Origin: Bin87 sp965208015 | GTDB taxonomy: Bacteria > Chloroflexota > Dehalococcoidia > Lucifugimonadales > UBA3495 | Assembly (NCBI GenBank): GCA_965208015.1 | Contig: CBDBNT010000003.1 | Coordinates: forward strand, 1 to 64,000 | Direction: 5' to 3' | Length of the DNA stretch: 64,000 nt | Shown here: piece after piece, positions 17,474 through 26,644 of the stretch | How the letters are laid out: every line of letters begins with the position of its first letter | Numbering within the stretch: position 1 is the first letter of the stretch | Position numbers and translations under genes: made by a program | Notes under the pieces: generated by a model | What the model was told of the DNA's origin: nothing | The model's database searches: none | What the model saw: only the letters and a program-made list of their open reading frames with translations

Positions 17474-19420
17474 ATGTCGAACTCAAACGTGGTCCGCGAG
17501 CCGCTGGTGCTAAAGTTTGCCGGTGCGTTGGTAGAGCAATTGGGCGCGCAAATGTACCCAAGTGCCACGTCAACCGTCGCGGAACTGATTTCCAATGCTT
17601 GGGACGCAGACGCACGAAACGTCTGGGTCACCATCCCCTTCGGTCAGTCGTGGACTGAGGCCGGCCAGATTGTGGTTATAGACGATGGTCATGGAATGAC
17701 CCGCGAGCAGGCGCAGCAGCGATATCTGGTAGTCGGGCGAAAGCGAAGGATGGAGGACAACGGCAATACTGAAGGAGGGCGCCTAGCTCACGGACGCAAG
17801 GGGATTGGCAAACTTGCCGCGTTTGGCACCGCCAAAATACTGGATTGCTATACAGTCCGCGATGGACAGGTCACCTCATTTCGTCTCGACTACGATGTTA
17901 TCCGACATTACGGAGCTGGTGCGGACTGCCCGGTATCCGAAGGAATAGACCAAGAGGCGCTATGTTCTCCAGGTGGTGCCGCGCTCGCGCACGGCACTAG
18001 GGTACGACTGTCCGACCTGCGTTTAAAGAGAGCAATATCTGAGGACCAGTTTGTCAGGTCGATGTCTCGGCGTTTTTCGGTTGACCAAACTGAGATGCGG
18101 GTTTTTATCAATGGGCACCAGTTGCGACGATTCGACATGAATGTCCAGTTCAAATACCCGAGGGACGGAGTACCTCCTAATACCACCGTGGTAGTCGGTG
18201 ATGATGGCTGGGGAGCCGAAACTTTGCCAAACGGGGAAAGGGTACGTTGGTGGATTGGCTTCACCGAGAAACCGCTAGACGCCGATTACCTTAAGGGAAT
18301 ATCTATTCTAGCCCGTGACAAAATGGTACAAAGACCGTTCATGTTTGAGCGTGCTCGAGGTGCAACAGGCCAGCTTGGGCAGGAGTACCTGGTGGGAGAA
18401 GTAGAAGCCAATTGGCTAGACAGAGGTACCGATATTGACGACGATCTTATTCAAGCCAATCGGGACCAATTGCAACTAGAAGACGATAGGGTTCAAGACC
18501 TACTGGCTTGGGGGCGGCGCAGACTAGACTGGGCATTGTCGCAACGACTCAGTGGTCGGCGTGAGAAAGCAAAAAAATCCATGAAAGCACCAGACATCGC
18601 TGAGCTCATAAAGGATTTCACCGAGACAGAACAAAGGGTTCTGGAAGACATAGCGGGCAAAGCGGCCCTAATCGGCGACCCAGATCCCGAGCAGGTGCAT
18701 GACTTCATGGTGGAGGTAGTCAACGGCTACAAAGACAGGGCGGTACGGGAGCTTATTGAACGTGTGCAAGTCGAAGACGAAGGATTTCAAAGCAGCTTTT
18801 GGGGACTGGTCCGGGAATTTTCCTTGATAGACGCCAGGAAAAACTTGAGCATAATCCAAGCGCGGCTTGAAACCATAGAACGCCTGGATGCTGCAATCAA
18901 AGCAGGGGCTACCGAAGTGCCCGAGATACACGAGATTGTCAAGCAATTTCCGTGGCTGCTCGACCCAAGATGGAGTCTGCTCGGAGACGAGGTTGACCCG
19001 AACACGCTAAGCGAGACATACACGCCCACGATTGATGGCGAGACTGGAGACAGGATAGATTTCTTGTTTATCCTGCAACCGAAGGCGCCAGCCTCCGCCG
19101 ACGAACTGCTGGTCGTGGAAATCAAGAAAGGATATAAATCCAACGGGCGACTACACAGTGCCCGCGATACAGAAGTCCAGAAATTCCACTCTTACGTTCT
19201 GGGGGTAAGGGAACACTATGCCTCAGCCAACACAGCGGTGCCTACGGTGCATGGCTTGATGATTGCGAACTCGTACACCGACAGAGCCAATCGGCTGAGA
19301 CTGAGTTTGCAGCACCTTCAAGATGTCAGGCTAGAGTTTCGGACATGGGACGCAGTGATTGATAACACTCGCTCTCTTCACACCAGTTGGCTTGAAGTTA
19401 CTCGCCGGGCGGCCTCGTAG
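17474..19420 (+). CDS. GHKL ATPase fused to a PD-(D/E)XK-like nuclease domain
   Basis: A 648-residue protein. The first 330 residues form a GHKL ATPase and S5-like domain of the MutL/MORC/Hsp90 kind: N-box AELISNAWDADA (37-48), G1 box IDDGHGMT (69-76) and G2 box HGRKGIGKLAAFG. A helical linker follows. The C-terminal domain from about 500 carries DRIDFLF and LLVVEIKKG, which fits a PD-(D/E)XK nuclease site. MutL/MORC-type ATPases encoded next to Vsr and a C5 methylase are known from restriction-like loci. Starts at 17462 and 17474 are both possible. The stop overlaps a GTG of the next frame, so it is translationally close to vsr. Confidence 0.85.
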   Translation: MSNSNVVREPLVLKFAGALVEQLGAQMYPSATSTVAELISNAWDADARNVWVTIPFGQSWTEAGQIVVIDDGHGMTREQAQQRYLVVGRKRRMEDNGNTEGGRLAHGRKGIGKLAAFGTAKILDCYTVRDGQVTSFRLDYDVIRHYGAGADCPVSEGIDQEALCSPGGAALAHGTRVRLSDLRLKRAISEDQFVRSMSRRFSVDQTEMRVFINGHQLRRFDMNVQFKYPRDGVPPNTTVVVGDDGWGAETLPNGERVRWWIGFTEKPLDADYLKGISILARDKMVQRPFMFERARGATGQLGQEYLVGEVEANWLDRGTDIDDDLIQANRDQLQLEDDRVQDLLAWGRRRLDWALSQRLSGRREKAKKSMKAPDIAELIKDFTETEQRVLEDIAGKAALIGDPDPEQVHDFMVEVVNGYKDRAVRELIERVQVEDEGFQSSFWGLVREFSLIDARKNLSIIQARLETIERLDAAIKAGATEVPEIHEIVKQFPWLLDPRWSLLGDEVDPNTLSETYTPTIDGETGDRIDFLFILQPKAPASADELLVVEIKKGYKSNGRLHSARDTEVQKFHSYVLGVREHYASANTAVPTVHGLMIANSYTDRANRLRLSLQHLQDVRLEFRTWDAVIDNTRSLHTSWLEVTRRAAS

Positions 19421-19437
19421 TGCTAAGAACTTCGGAC

Positions 19438-19911
19438 ATGGACGTAATGACCACAAGCCAGCGCTATCGCGCGATGGCACACAATCGTGGCAGAACGCGA
19501 CCGGAGCGGGCCTTGGCGTCAAGTTTGTGGCGGCATGGCCTGCGGTACTTCACGCACGAAGGCTACGCGGCCCTTACAGGCAGGCGTCTGATCGGCAAAC
19601 CGGACCTGGTATTTTCGCGCAAGAAAGTCGTCATCTTTGTTGATGGCTGTTTCTGGCATGGGTGTCCTGATTGCGACAAGTCGCCAGAGCAGAGTGGTCA
19701 GTTTTGGGTTGACAAGATTGACGGCAATCGCAAGCGTGACCGACGAGTGACCGCCAGCTTGGAAAACGACGGTTGGACAGTGTTGCGCATCCCAGAGCAC
19801 GAAGTTCGCACCAAGGCGGCACTATCGCGAACGGTGGAGCGCCTGGTTCCGTTGTTGATTGCAAAGCATAGTGGGATGAATCAATGCCGACAAACGTGTG
19901 GGAGCGTTTGA
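19438..19911 (+). CDS. vsr: Vsr-type very short patch repair endonuclease
   Basis: A 157-residue Vsr-family nuclease. Key parts are the N-terminal RSRTRPE-like segment (NRGRTRPERAL), the metal-binding Asp in KPDLVF, the core VVIFVDGCFWHGC, the zinc-binding Cys/His set (CFWHGC and CDKS) and a late Trp/Arg block (GWTVLRIPEHE). In E. coli, Vsr nicks T:G mismatches left by deamination of 5-methylcytosine. Coupled here to a GHKL ATPase-nuclease and a C5 methylase, it more likely acts in a restriction-like module or limits mutation at methylated sites. The start is uncertain: GTG at 19420 (overlapping the previous stop), ATG at 19438 or ATG at 19447. Confidence 0.88.
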   Translation: MDVMTTSQRYRAMAHNRGRTRPERALASSLWRHGLRYFTHEGYAALTGRRLIGKPDLVFSRKKVVIFVDGCFWHGCPDCDKSPEQSGQFWVDKIDGNRKRDRRVTASLENDGWTVLRIPEHEVRTKAALSRTVERLVPLLIAKHSGMNQCRQTCGSV

Positions 19912-19913
19912 AC

Positions 19914-20993
19914 ATGGCACTGACAGCGATTGACCTATTTGCTGGCGGAGGGGGCCTCACGGTCGGGCTGAAGCGGGCCGGTTTCGAGGTCGTGTCTGCT
20001 GTCGAAAGAGAAAAGCACGCTTGCGCTACCTACCGGGCCAACCATTCGGAGGTTCGCTTGCTGGAGCAGGACATCACCGAGGTGTCGGGAGATGACTTGC
20101 TGAACCTAACCGGCCATGAAGTAATCGACTTGCTGGCCGGCTGCCCTCCTTGTCAAGGGTACACCAGTTTAAACAAGGAGGGCGACGACGACCCGCGCAA
20201 CAAGTTGATTTTCGAGATGTCTCGCTTGGCCGCAGAGATCATGCCAAGGGCCATCATGATGGAAAACGTACCCGGTCTGACTACTAAGGGGAAAGATTTG
20301 TATGAAGAGCTGAAGTCCGACCTTAAGGACCTCGGCTACAAGTTAGACAAGAGCTCGGAAGTGTTACAGGCTGCGGACTACGGTGTACCTCAAGAACGAC
20401 GCCGATTAGTGATTTTGGCAGGATTGGATTTCGAGATTGAGTTGCCACGTCCCACGCACTCCAAAGACGCAAAGAACAAGCTCCCTATTTGGAAGTCAGT
20501 AGAAGACGCCATAGGAGGTAAGAAATACATCGGCGATCCACTTACCCTTTCCAAAGCAAAGGAACAAGGTGACTTACAGCGCTCAGATTGGCACGTAGTT
20601 AGGGACCTCTCTGAACAAAACCGGAAACGGATCGTGGCGGCGGTGCCTGGACAAAGTTGGGCCACTATCCCTGAGCAACTGAGGCCTGAGTGCCACCAAG
20701 GAAAGTATGTAGGATTCACCAACGTGTACGGACGTATGGAATGGCGTCAGCCATCGCCTACCATTACCGGGGGTTGTACGACGTTCAGTAAGGGCCGGTT
20801 CGGGCATCCGGTCAAGAACAGGACAATTTCGGTTCGTGAAGCCGCCCTGCTCCAAACGTTCCCCAGGAATTACCTATTTGACATTCCCTACATGGAACAC
20901 GTTTGCAACGTGATCGGGAACGCCCTTCCCTGCGATTTCGCTGAAGTTCTATCGAAACAATGCCACGCTGCGCTAATGGCTAATGGCGACTAA
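19914..20993 (+). CDS. DNA cytosine-5 methyltransferase
   Basis: A 359-residue C5 methylase with the full motif set: I DLFAGGGG (6-13), IV with the catalytic cysteine in AGCPPCQGY, VI MMENVPG, VIII QERRRLV, and IX/X SVREAALLQTF and GNALPCDFA. The region between VIII and IX is a compact target-recognition domain. The ATG at 19914 follows GGAG at 9 bases and comes 2 bases after the vsr stop. The recognition sequence cannot be read from the protein. It forms an operon with vsr and the GHKL gene and probably protects host DNA against their nuclease activity. Confidence 0.92.
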   Translation: MALTAIDLFAGGGGLTVGLKRAGFEVVSAVEREKHACATYRANHSEVRLLEQDITEVSGDDLLNLTGHEVIDLLAGCPPCQGYTSLNKEGDDDPRNKLIFEMSRLAAEIMPRAIMMENVPGLTTKGKDLYEELKSDLKDLGYKLDKSSEVLQAADYGVPQERRRLVILAGLDFEIELPRPTHSKDAKNKLPIWKSVEDAIGGKKYIGDPLTLSKAKEQGDLQRSDWHVVRDLSEQNRKRIVAAVPGQSWATIPEQLRPECHQGKYVGFTNVYGRMEWRQPSPTITGGCTTFSKGRFGHPVKNRTISVREAALLQTFPRNYLFDIPYMEHVCNVIGNALPCDFAEVLSKQCHAALMANGD

Positions 20994-21112
20994 CCGGCTA
21001 GTTCCGACAACGGAACCCCGACAGCACCTTATTTGACGCTATTCTCCGAAACGCAGTTTGGGACCCTTCACAGGAATACGCCATCAGAGCGGCAGACTCA
21101 AACCCGTAAATG

Positions 21113-21142
21113 CGGGCGTCTTGTGATGTTGGACGCCCGTTT
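21113..21142 (+). terminator. intrinsic terminator after the C5-methylase operon
   Basis: CGGGCGTC (21113-21120) pairs with GACGCCCG (21132-21139) around an 11-base loop and is followed by TTTAGG. The flanking AAA/TTT extends the stem. It lies 120 bases after the methylase stop. The T-tail is short. Confidence 0.5.
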
Positions 21143-21385
21143 AGGTTGCGCTAAACTTGGCGGCGCTGGTGGTCGGTGCCTAAAGTGGCACGTCCCACCG
21201 AAAAGTTCGCAGATCGGCCCCTTTAGGCCCACCAAACTGGATAAAATCAAGAACCTTCACAATCAGGTTCGCATTGGACCTGTGATCGGGTTCAGGCTTC
21301 ACCTCTCGCCCGACCCGGGAACGCCGCGACGCGGATTGCGCGGCAGCGTCATCGGATCTCGGGCGGGTGGGCAGCCCATGAAGAA

Positions 21386-21418
21386 CGGCGCCCGGGAACG
21401 CAGAGCTCCCGGGCGCCG
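21386..21418 (-). terminator. strong terminator for the minus-strand transposase region
   Basis: CGGCGCCCGGGA (21386-21397) and TCCCGGGCGCCG (21407-21418) form a perfect 12-bp stem with a 9-base loop. On the minus strand it is followed by TTCTTC. It lies 110 bases after the end of the fused minus-strand frame at 21529. Confidence 0.6.
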
Positions 21419-21528
21419 CTGCGTTGTTCCGGCTCCCGGTGCCTGCCGCATCCCATGTCCCCCGTTGCCTCCGCCCTGGAGGTCGAGACGACTTCCGGCG
21501 GAGGCAACGAGGCGGGCGGATCGTCCGG

Positions 21529-23045
21529 CTACGGAATCTCCAGGACGACCCAGCGGCTGAGCACCGTGGTGAAGTCGGTCTTCATCACCTGGATGATCCA
21601 GGTGCCCGGCCCCATGCCCGTGAGGATGCACCAGTTCCCGGTCTGGTTGTAGCACCACTTGGTGCTGTCGGCGCTGCCGCTGGACAACCGGGCCCGGACG
21701 TGCACCTCCGGTACGTCCTCGTAGTCGGGCCAGCCCACCAGCACGTCGCCGTTCCACAGCAGCTCGGCCTGGGCCTCCTCGGGCGGGTCCTCGGCTGACA
21801 AGGGTATGTAACGGGTTTTTTGGGTGGGCGCATGGCGAGTAATCTCCAGGTTGGACTTGGGTTCGGGCCAAGGCTCTGGCAACAGCCAGAGTTGAGTCCA
21901 GAGGCGGCGTTGGATGAGCAATCGACGGAGGCGCTCCATGCCGTGGCGGATCACGCTGACGGTGCGGCCCGTACGGCGCCAGGGGTTGCGATGTACGGGA
22001 ACCGGCGTCTTGGGCGGCGTGCGCAGATTGCCTGGGTCAATGTTGCGGTCGTAGGCGTCCTCGACCCTGGTGCCATAGGCCAGGGCCAGCAGGGTGGCTA
22101 CCGAGAGCACCAGCCAGTGTCGAGAGATGCGGGTTGGGTCGGTGCGCCGGGTCTTGTCCCACTGCCAGCCCACACTCTTGAGGGCCTTGAAGCCCAGTTC
22201 GGTCCAGAAACGGAGCGCTTACCAATGGGTCCCACCTTATCGGGTTCCAGGTCGGTGGGGATGATCCAAAGTTCTTCCTGTTCGACGTACCAAACCACCA
22301 GCAAGGTGCAGCGGCGCTTGGCCTCGGGGGTGCTGAAGGCGGTGCCCTGGCCGATCCAAGCGGTGTGTGGTTGGGAAACGAAGCGCTGGGCGGGCAAGCG
22401 CTTGCCGCCGTCGGCGCAGAAGGTGATGTTCTTACGGTAGCGCATACCAGGATGCCCTCCCCCGTATCAAGTACGGGGCAGGCTCTGCTCTCGTATCTGG
22501 TTCCAGAGCTTGGGACTGGCGATGCCCCGGTCGCAGAGCACGATGACGGTCATTCCCTCCGTAACCGCCGGAGCCAGTTCCTTGAGCAGTTCCACCGTGG
22601 GGTCGGACCAGGAGCCCTTCTGGTTGGCTTTGTGGATGTGCCAGGCCACGGGAATGGCGCAACTGCGGTAGGGGACGCTGATGACGATGGCGGTGGTCTG
22701 GTCGCCCTTGAGCGTGGGGTCTATGGCCAGTGCCAGGCGCTCGGAGCTCCACCAGGCGAGGACCCACCGCAGCAGGGACGCGAAGCAGAGCGTAACGTCC
22801 AACTCAGTCCGGCAGGGACGGGCCCGGTCGGTGCCGTCGTAGAGCCACTGGCGAATGTACTGGCGGAAGCGGTTCCAGTTGCCCTTGGCGGAGAGAGCCG
22901 AGGCCACGGCGTTCTGGCAGGCGCTGCCGGCCAAGATGGCCCCGCAAACCCACAGCGCCAGGCCGGTCAATTGTGGCTGAGACATGTGAGGTATATGAGT
23001 TTCAATAGCTTGCTGAATCTGATAGGTTTCTCTGGGAAGGCGCAT
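21529..23045 (-). pseudogene. broken DDE transposase, fused downstream to unrelated coding sequence
   Basis: The N-terminal third (23045-22470) is a transposase: Asp in LALAIDPTLKGD and a second Asp in VLCDRGI. The frame is closed by an in-frame TGA at 22467-22469 after residues QSLPRT, resumes in the same frame (MRYRKNITFCADG), and shifts by one base near 22215 before RFWTELGFKALKSVGWQWDK. The end of the transposase (about 21830) runs into a stretch not typical of transposases (LLWNGDVLVGWPDYEDVPEVH, CILTGMGPGTWIIQVMK) that stops at 21529. The gene is therefore inactive. The family looks IS4-like, not certain. No clear terminal repeats or target duplication were found. Confidence 0.75.
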
Positions 23046-23176
23046 CGGGGGTCTCCTGCATCTGGGCGTGTGATGACACCAGAATGCCGGATGCCGGTGC
23101 GCCTTTCCGAGTTACGCGCCGGGCCAATTTCGATCCATACCTACCCCTCTAAGCCCCGTCCCTGTCCAGCCCGACG

Positions 23177-23983
23177 TCAGGCATCTTGGCCAGAGCCCGG
23201 GATACCGAGTATCCACCCCTCTCTCGCAGCATATTTCTTTTCCCGATGATTCAACGTCATCTTCAAGTAACGTTCCAAGAGACCATGATGATCCGCCTCA
23301 GACAACCACCGGGCAACGCTGTAGGCATCATGCTCGTGGCGGTTCCTGAGTTCCTGACTGAATTGCCGGTTCCAAAGCGCGGGATACACCTCGGCGATGA
23401 CCGATTTACTCTCCCAATTATCCAAGCCATCGAACGGCCAAAAATGAACTCGGTCCCGCAGTCGCCTGCGGATGTAAAGGAGCCACGGGATTCCGGCGTG
23501 GGTCGAGTGTGACACAAGAGGGACCTTGAAATTGAACACCTGACCGGTGGCACGCGCCAACACGTCCGTCTTTCGCTTCCATTTCGCGTTACCGCTCCGT
23601 TTCTTGCCGCTTCCCTCCTTAATCTTGCGCACGAGCGCCGTATCCTCGCAGGTAGGCCAATACTTCACGAAATCCACCAGGAAATCTTCCCAGTTCGGAC
23701 CGACCGACTGTCCATCCCCCTGAAAATACATCCAAGGGAACGAAAACGCGTGGTCAATGCCCACCAGAGTCCGCTTGGAACCTGCTCCCAACTCTTTCAC
23801 CAGTCGTTCGGCTATTCCCCTCCTGCTCCAGTTATCCCCATGACGCTCCCTTCGGCACATTCTCTCCGGCAAACTGTCGCCGCAGGCAGAATAGACCGCC
23901 AATTCCCGCAAATTCGTTATCGGAGTCTCCTGCCCGGAATAATCAATCCCGATGTACCGATCGAACAACGTGTCGTGTTGCAT
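23177..23983 (-). CDS. DUF429-like RNase H-fold protein
   Basis: A 268-residue protein starting at the ATG at 23983 after GGAAGGAAGA. Motifs fit the DUF429 group of predicted RNase H-fold nucleases: RYIGIDYSGQE near the N-terminus (first Asp), LVGIDHAFSFP (second Asp), AEVYPALW, and HEHDAYSVARWL with a late Asp. A basic patch (KKRSGNAKWKRK) could bind nucleic acid. The frame stays open 247 codons further upstream, but that part has no family resemblance and overlaps the membrane-protein gene region, so the longer form is rejected. It stands alone on the minus strand between the transposase remnant and a small membrane protein. Function in defence is unproven. Confidence 0.65.
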   Translation of the reverse strand: MQHDTLFDRYIGIDYSGQETPITNLRELAVYSACGDSLPERMCRRERHGDNWSRRGIAERLVKELGAGSKRTLVGIDHAFSFPWMYFQGDGQSVGPNWEDFLVDFVKYWPTCEDTALVRKIKEGSGKKRSGNAKWKRKTDVLARATGQVFNFKVPLVSHSTHAGIPWLLYIRRRLRDRVHFWPFDGLDNWESKSVIAEVYPALWNRQFSQELRNRHEHDAYSVARWLSEADHHGLLERYLKMTLNHREKKYAAREGWILGIPGSGQDA

Positions 23984-24279
23984 TCTTCCTTCCAGATTCT
24001 GGCACCTAAAATTTTCGATGGTTATGGGGGATTTTATAAGAAAACCGCCTCTGAGCCCGGCTATGCCAATTGCTGAAATCGGCAATATCCTGTTGTGTCG
24101 GGTATCACAGCAGGACGCCGCCCACAACTGTACCGTTGGTGCGTTCAACCTGCTGTGACCGTAGCGGTCGTTGTTATTTTCTTCACCGATCCGCGGTCGC
24201 TGGCCACCCGTCCGGGCGCTGGAGTAGCCGTCGCCGAAGGACGAGCCCTGTCTAGCAGCGCAGTGCCTTTCGTATCCGT

Positions 24280-24663
24280 CTAGCAGGTGCTCGATATGTT
24301 GGTTAGCAGTATGCCAGCGGCCGCGAGGAGTGACCAAGCTGCAATCCGGAACCAAAACCTCGGCAGTTTCTCGAGAAACGCGTCCCTGTACTCTCGGCTG
24401 GCCCACCAAAATGTGTTCCACCGCGCCGTGAGGCCGCTTTTCGACCTTGTGGCAATTCGGTGCTCGGCCATCTGGTAGCGGATCGTCTTGACCGTCCCGG
24501 CGATGTCCGTCAGTTCGAGGGCAGCGGTGCCAAAGAAAACCAGCGCGATCAGCCATAGTGCTTTTGCATCTCCACCTAGAAGAGCCCACGGCACCACAAT
24601 AATGGGCAAGGCTATCCCTGCCCCTGCGATCAGAGTGAAGAAGGCTATCAGTGTCTTGCGCAT
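24280..24663 (-). CDS. small membrane protein
   Basis: A 127-residue protein with hydrophobic segments at about residues 4-24 (LIAFFTLIAGAGIALPIIVV), 32-50 (WLIALVFFGTAALELTDI) and 107-124 (FRIAAWSLLAAAGILL), separated by a basic soluble stretch with several tryptophans. Start at 24663 (MRKTLIAFF), because Lys-Arg followed by a hydrophobic helix is a typical inner-membrane start. An upstream in-frame ATG at 24744 would add an unlikely leader. Family unknown. It is about 300 bases upstream of the DUF429-like gene on the same strand. Whether they work together is unclear. The intervening 23984-24279 shows no gene. Confidence 0.5.
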   Translation of the reverse strand: MRKTLIAFFTLIAGAGIALPIIVVPWALLGGDAKALWLIALVFFGTAALELTDIAGTVKTIRYQMAEHRIATRSKSGLTARWNTFWWASREYRDAFLEKLPRFWFRIAAWSLLAAAGILLTNISSTC

Positions 24664-24844
24664 GGATGCTACCGATAAGTGAAACGTGTGTCTGGTTGGC
24701 GTAAATGCCCAAGCCCCAATCCACCGAAAGGATGAGTGCGTCAAGTAGTGAAGGCGTAAGAAAGCGCTCCCGGCTGCGGGGATAATGGTTTGTGATACGT
24801 CAAACCTGCCCGGAACAAGGAGCCTCTATCGGATGCTACCACTA

Positions 24845-25144
24845 TCAAAGGACGATTACCTGCGGTTCCGCGCTCACAAACTCCAGCACTACCGTCCCGC
24901 CAGCGGCCTCGCCGGCCTGAACAGCAGCCATCACCGCCTCCGGCGACGCGCCGCGTAGCACAACTTCGTCAACGCCCATGCCGACCCAGTAGTAATCGTC
25001 AGACGCCGGCGACGCCGCGATTGCGTCTTTCAACAATGCCTCCAACCGGGCGTGCTCGTCCAGCATTGCTGCAACCGTCGCCGCATCCAACAACTCGCCG
25101 CCGTCAGACGGCGCCACCGCGCTTGGATCTTCCTTTGCAGCCAC
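24845..25144 (-). CDS. small acidic protein of unknown function
   Basis: A 99-residue acidic protein beginning MAAKEDPSAVAPS. It has a helical part (LLDAATVAAMLDEHARLEALLKDAI), then an alpha/beta-looking part (YYWVGMGVDEVVLRG, GTVVLEFVSAEPQVIVL). No catalytic motif, signal peptide or membrane segment is seen. It is isolated on the minus strand, facing away from the next plus-strand genes. The 335 bases between it and 25480 show no gene and should carry promoters for both directions. The family is not recognised. Confidence 0.45.
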   Translation of the reverse strand: MAAKEDPSAVAPSDGGELLDAATVAAMLDEHARLEALLKDAIAASPASDDYYWVGMGVDEVVLRGASPEAVMAAVQAGEAAGGTVVLEFVSAEPQVIVL

Positions 25145-25479
25145 TCTCAGCCCTCCCTGTTTACGCTGGTGCAGTTCGTAACAACTATATCAGTCTGCTA
25201 CTACCCACAGAACCACGAAAGAGTTTTGCAGCTGCGAAACTGATGACACCAGCCCGTAGCGCGGGCGCATCAACCACTGGCATAACGAACTTGCCGACGA
25301 CTGACAGCGGCGCCGGCCGCTCCCGACAAACTGGCCGGCCAGTTTCGTTGTCAGCACTGGATGTCCCGAGTTTCAGCGACGGGGTCGCCTGAACGATCAC
25401 ACCCATTGTCCAAGGTGAAACCCGCAGCGGCTGGACGCCGTACAACGCCAACGCTAGACTGGAGCCATCCGATTCGACT

Positions 25480-25845
25480 ATGACCATGCCCTACCGTGAA
25501 CCTCTCCTCGACGACTGCCCGCCCGACGACGCCGAGGAGATTGACGCGCCGCGCATCGTATACCGGCTGGCCCGGAACAACCCACCCACCGATGACGACT
25601 TCCGATCCCAGCGGGCCGAAAAACCCACTGCCCGTTTCAACGTGTCGGAGTGCAGGGCCCGCGGCGTGTCCGTGTTCACCAACCTCAGAGACGCGGAAAG
25701 GCAAACCAGACGCCTTACCCAGTGTCTGATCACCCTGACCGCAGGTGCGGGACGCATCCTGAAGACAGGCGACAGTTCCCATCACACCTGGTGGCCTTAC
25801 GACAGCTACGACATCCTGGTGAACTGCCAAATGGTGAACCTATGA
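25480..25845 (+). CDS. hypothetical protein, translationally coupled to the next gene
   Basis: A 121-residue protein, acidic at the N-terminus (LLDDCPPDDAEEIDAPRIVYRLARNNPPTDDDF), then more basic (RFNVSECRARGVSVFTNL, QTRRLTQCLITL). It ends in a Trp/Tyr-rich HHTWWPYDSYDILVN. It overlaps the following ATG by four bases (ATGA), so both products are probably made together and at similar levels. No known domain is recognised. The second ATG at 25486 is an alternative start. A two-gene unknown cassette in a defence island is a candidate toxin-antitoxin or sensor pair, but nothing in the sequence proves it. Confidence 0.55.
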   Translation: MTMPYREPLLDDCPPDDAEEIDAPRIVYRLARNNPPTDDDFRSQRAEKPTARFNVSECRARGVSVFTNLRDAERQTRRLTQCLITLTAGAGRILKTGDSSHHTWWPYDSYDILVNCQMVNL

Positions 25846-26456
25846 AAACCGTCAAACTCACCGAGATCCTAGACTACTACGACGGGATACAACTCTTCGC
25901 GGCACGTGACCCCATCGGCGGCCACTACTTGGGCGAAATGATTGATACCGTGGGCGACTTTGACCGCTACCTGGTGGTCGGCGTACGCCCGGAACGGCTG
26001 GACGACTTCAGAGCCGGCCAAACTGACCTACGCACCATCCTGCTGGAATCGCCGGAGGGCGAATGGTACATTACCACCGCCAGCGGCACGATTGACGACC
26101 CGTTGACCCTGGAGCTCCAGCAGTCGTCATTGGCTGAAACCGATTATCTCCCCGCCGAGGGCTACTTCCTTGACGATGAACCGCCGGACGCTGACGCGGC
26201 GATCCGGCGTGCGCTGGAACGCGGCAAAGTCGCCACCGTCGCCGGCCGTGTGGAGCAGGTGGACCGCAGTACTGGTGAATGGGGGCTGCTCACGGACCAT
26301 GGAGTGAAAACCGGCAAGATTGTTCCCAACGGCCCCGGCCTTGACGGCTTGCAAGTCGGCAAGCGCTACCGCTTCAAGTGCGCCGAAGTCACGGAGCAGG
26401 ATGCGCTCTGGCGAGACCGCCAGACGCTCTACCTTGTCGGCGTTGAAACATCTTGA
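25842..26456 (+). CDS. hypothetical protein, second gene of a coupled pair
   Basis: A 204-residue protein starting at the ATG that overlaps the previous stop. The N-terminal part has the pattern LTEILDYYDGIQLFAARDPIGGHYLGEM, then RPERLDDFRAGQTDLRTILLESPEGEWYI. The C-terminal part (AGRVEQVDRSTGEWGLLTDHGVKTGKI) looks like a small beta-barrel. The first pattern resembles a family of uncharacterised bacterial proteins often encoded as the second gene of a pair. I cannot name it with confidence. Soluble, acidic, no catalytic motif evident. A weakly supported short frame follows at once. Confidence 0.6.
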   Translation: MKTVKLTEILDYYDGIQLFAARDPIGGHYLGEMIDTVGDFDRYLVVGVRPERLDDFRAGQTDLRTILLESPEGEWYITTASGTIDDPLTLELQQSSLAETDYLPAEGYFLDDEPPDADAAIRRALERGKVATVAGRVEQVDRSTGEWGLLTDHGVKTGKIVPNGPGLDGLQVGKRYRFKCAEVTEQDALWRDRQTLYLVGVETS

Positions 26457-26476
26457 GCCCGGATCGTTTCGACGGA

Positions 26477-26644
26477 ATGTTCAGCTTCTTTCCCGCAATC
26501 CCTGGAGGTGGAAACTTCGGCTTCACGCGCCCCGTCATCGACCTTCCCAGCGAGTATTTCAACCGCCGGAGTTGGCAAGAGCGCCGAAGGGACTTCGGCG
26601 AGACCGTCTCGCTGGAGAACTGCGTTGTCTCTGGGATTCCCTAG
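26477..26644 (+). CDS. short open frame after the coupled pair
   Basis: A 55-residue frame (MFSFFPAIPGGGNFGF, then RRSWQERRRDFGETVSLEN) read from the ATG at 26477. A TTG at 26453 overlapping the previous stop is an alternative. It could be a small third member of the operon or the start of a gene whose rest is lost. There is no ribosome-binding site of note and no recognisable domain. Confidence 0.25.
   Translation: MFSFFPAIPGGGNFGFTRPVIDLPSEYFNRRSWQERRRDFGETVSLENCVVSGIP

Noticed and set aside
23984..24724. 247-codon N-terminal extension of the DUF429-like protein
   Set aside because: The extension has Cys/Arg/His-rich random character, overlaps the membrane-protein gene in another frame, and the ATG at 23983 has an excellent ribosome-binding site.
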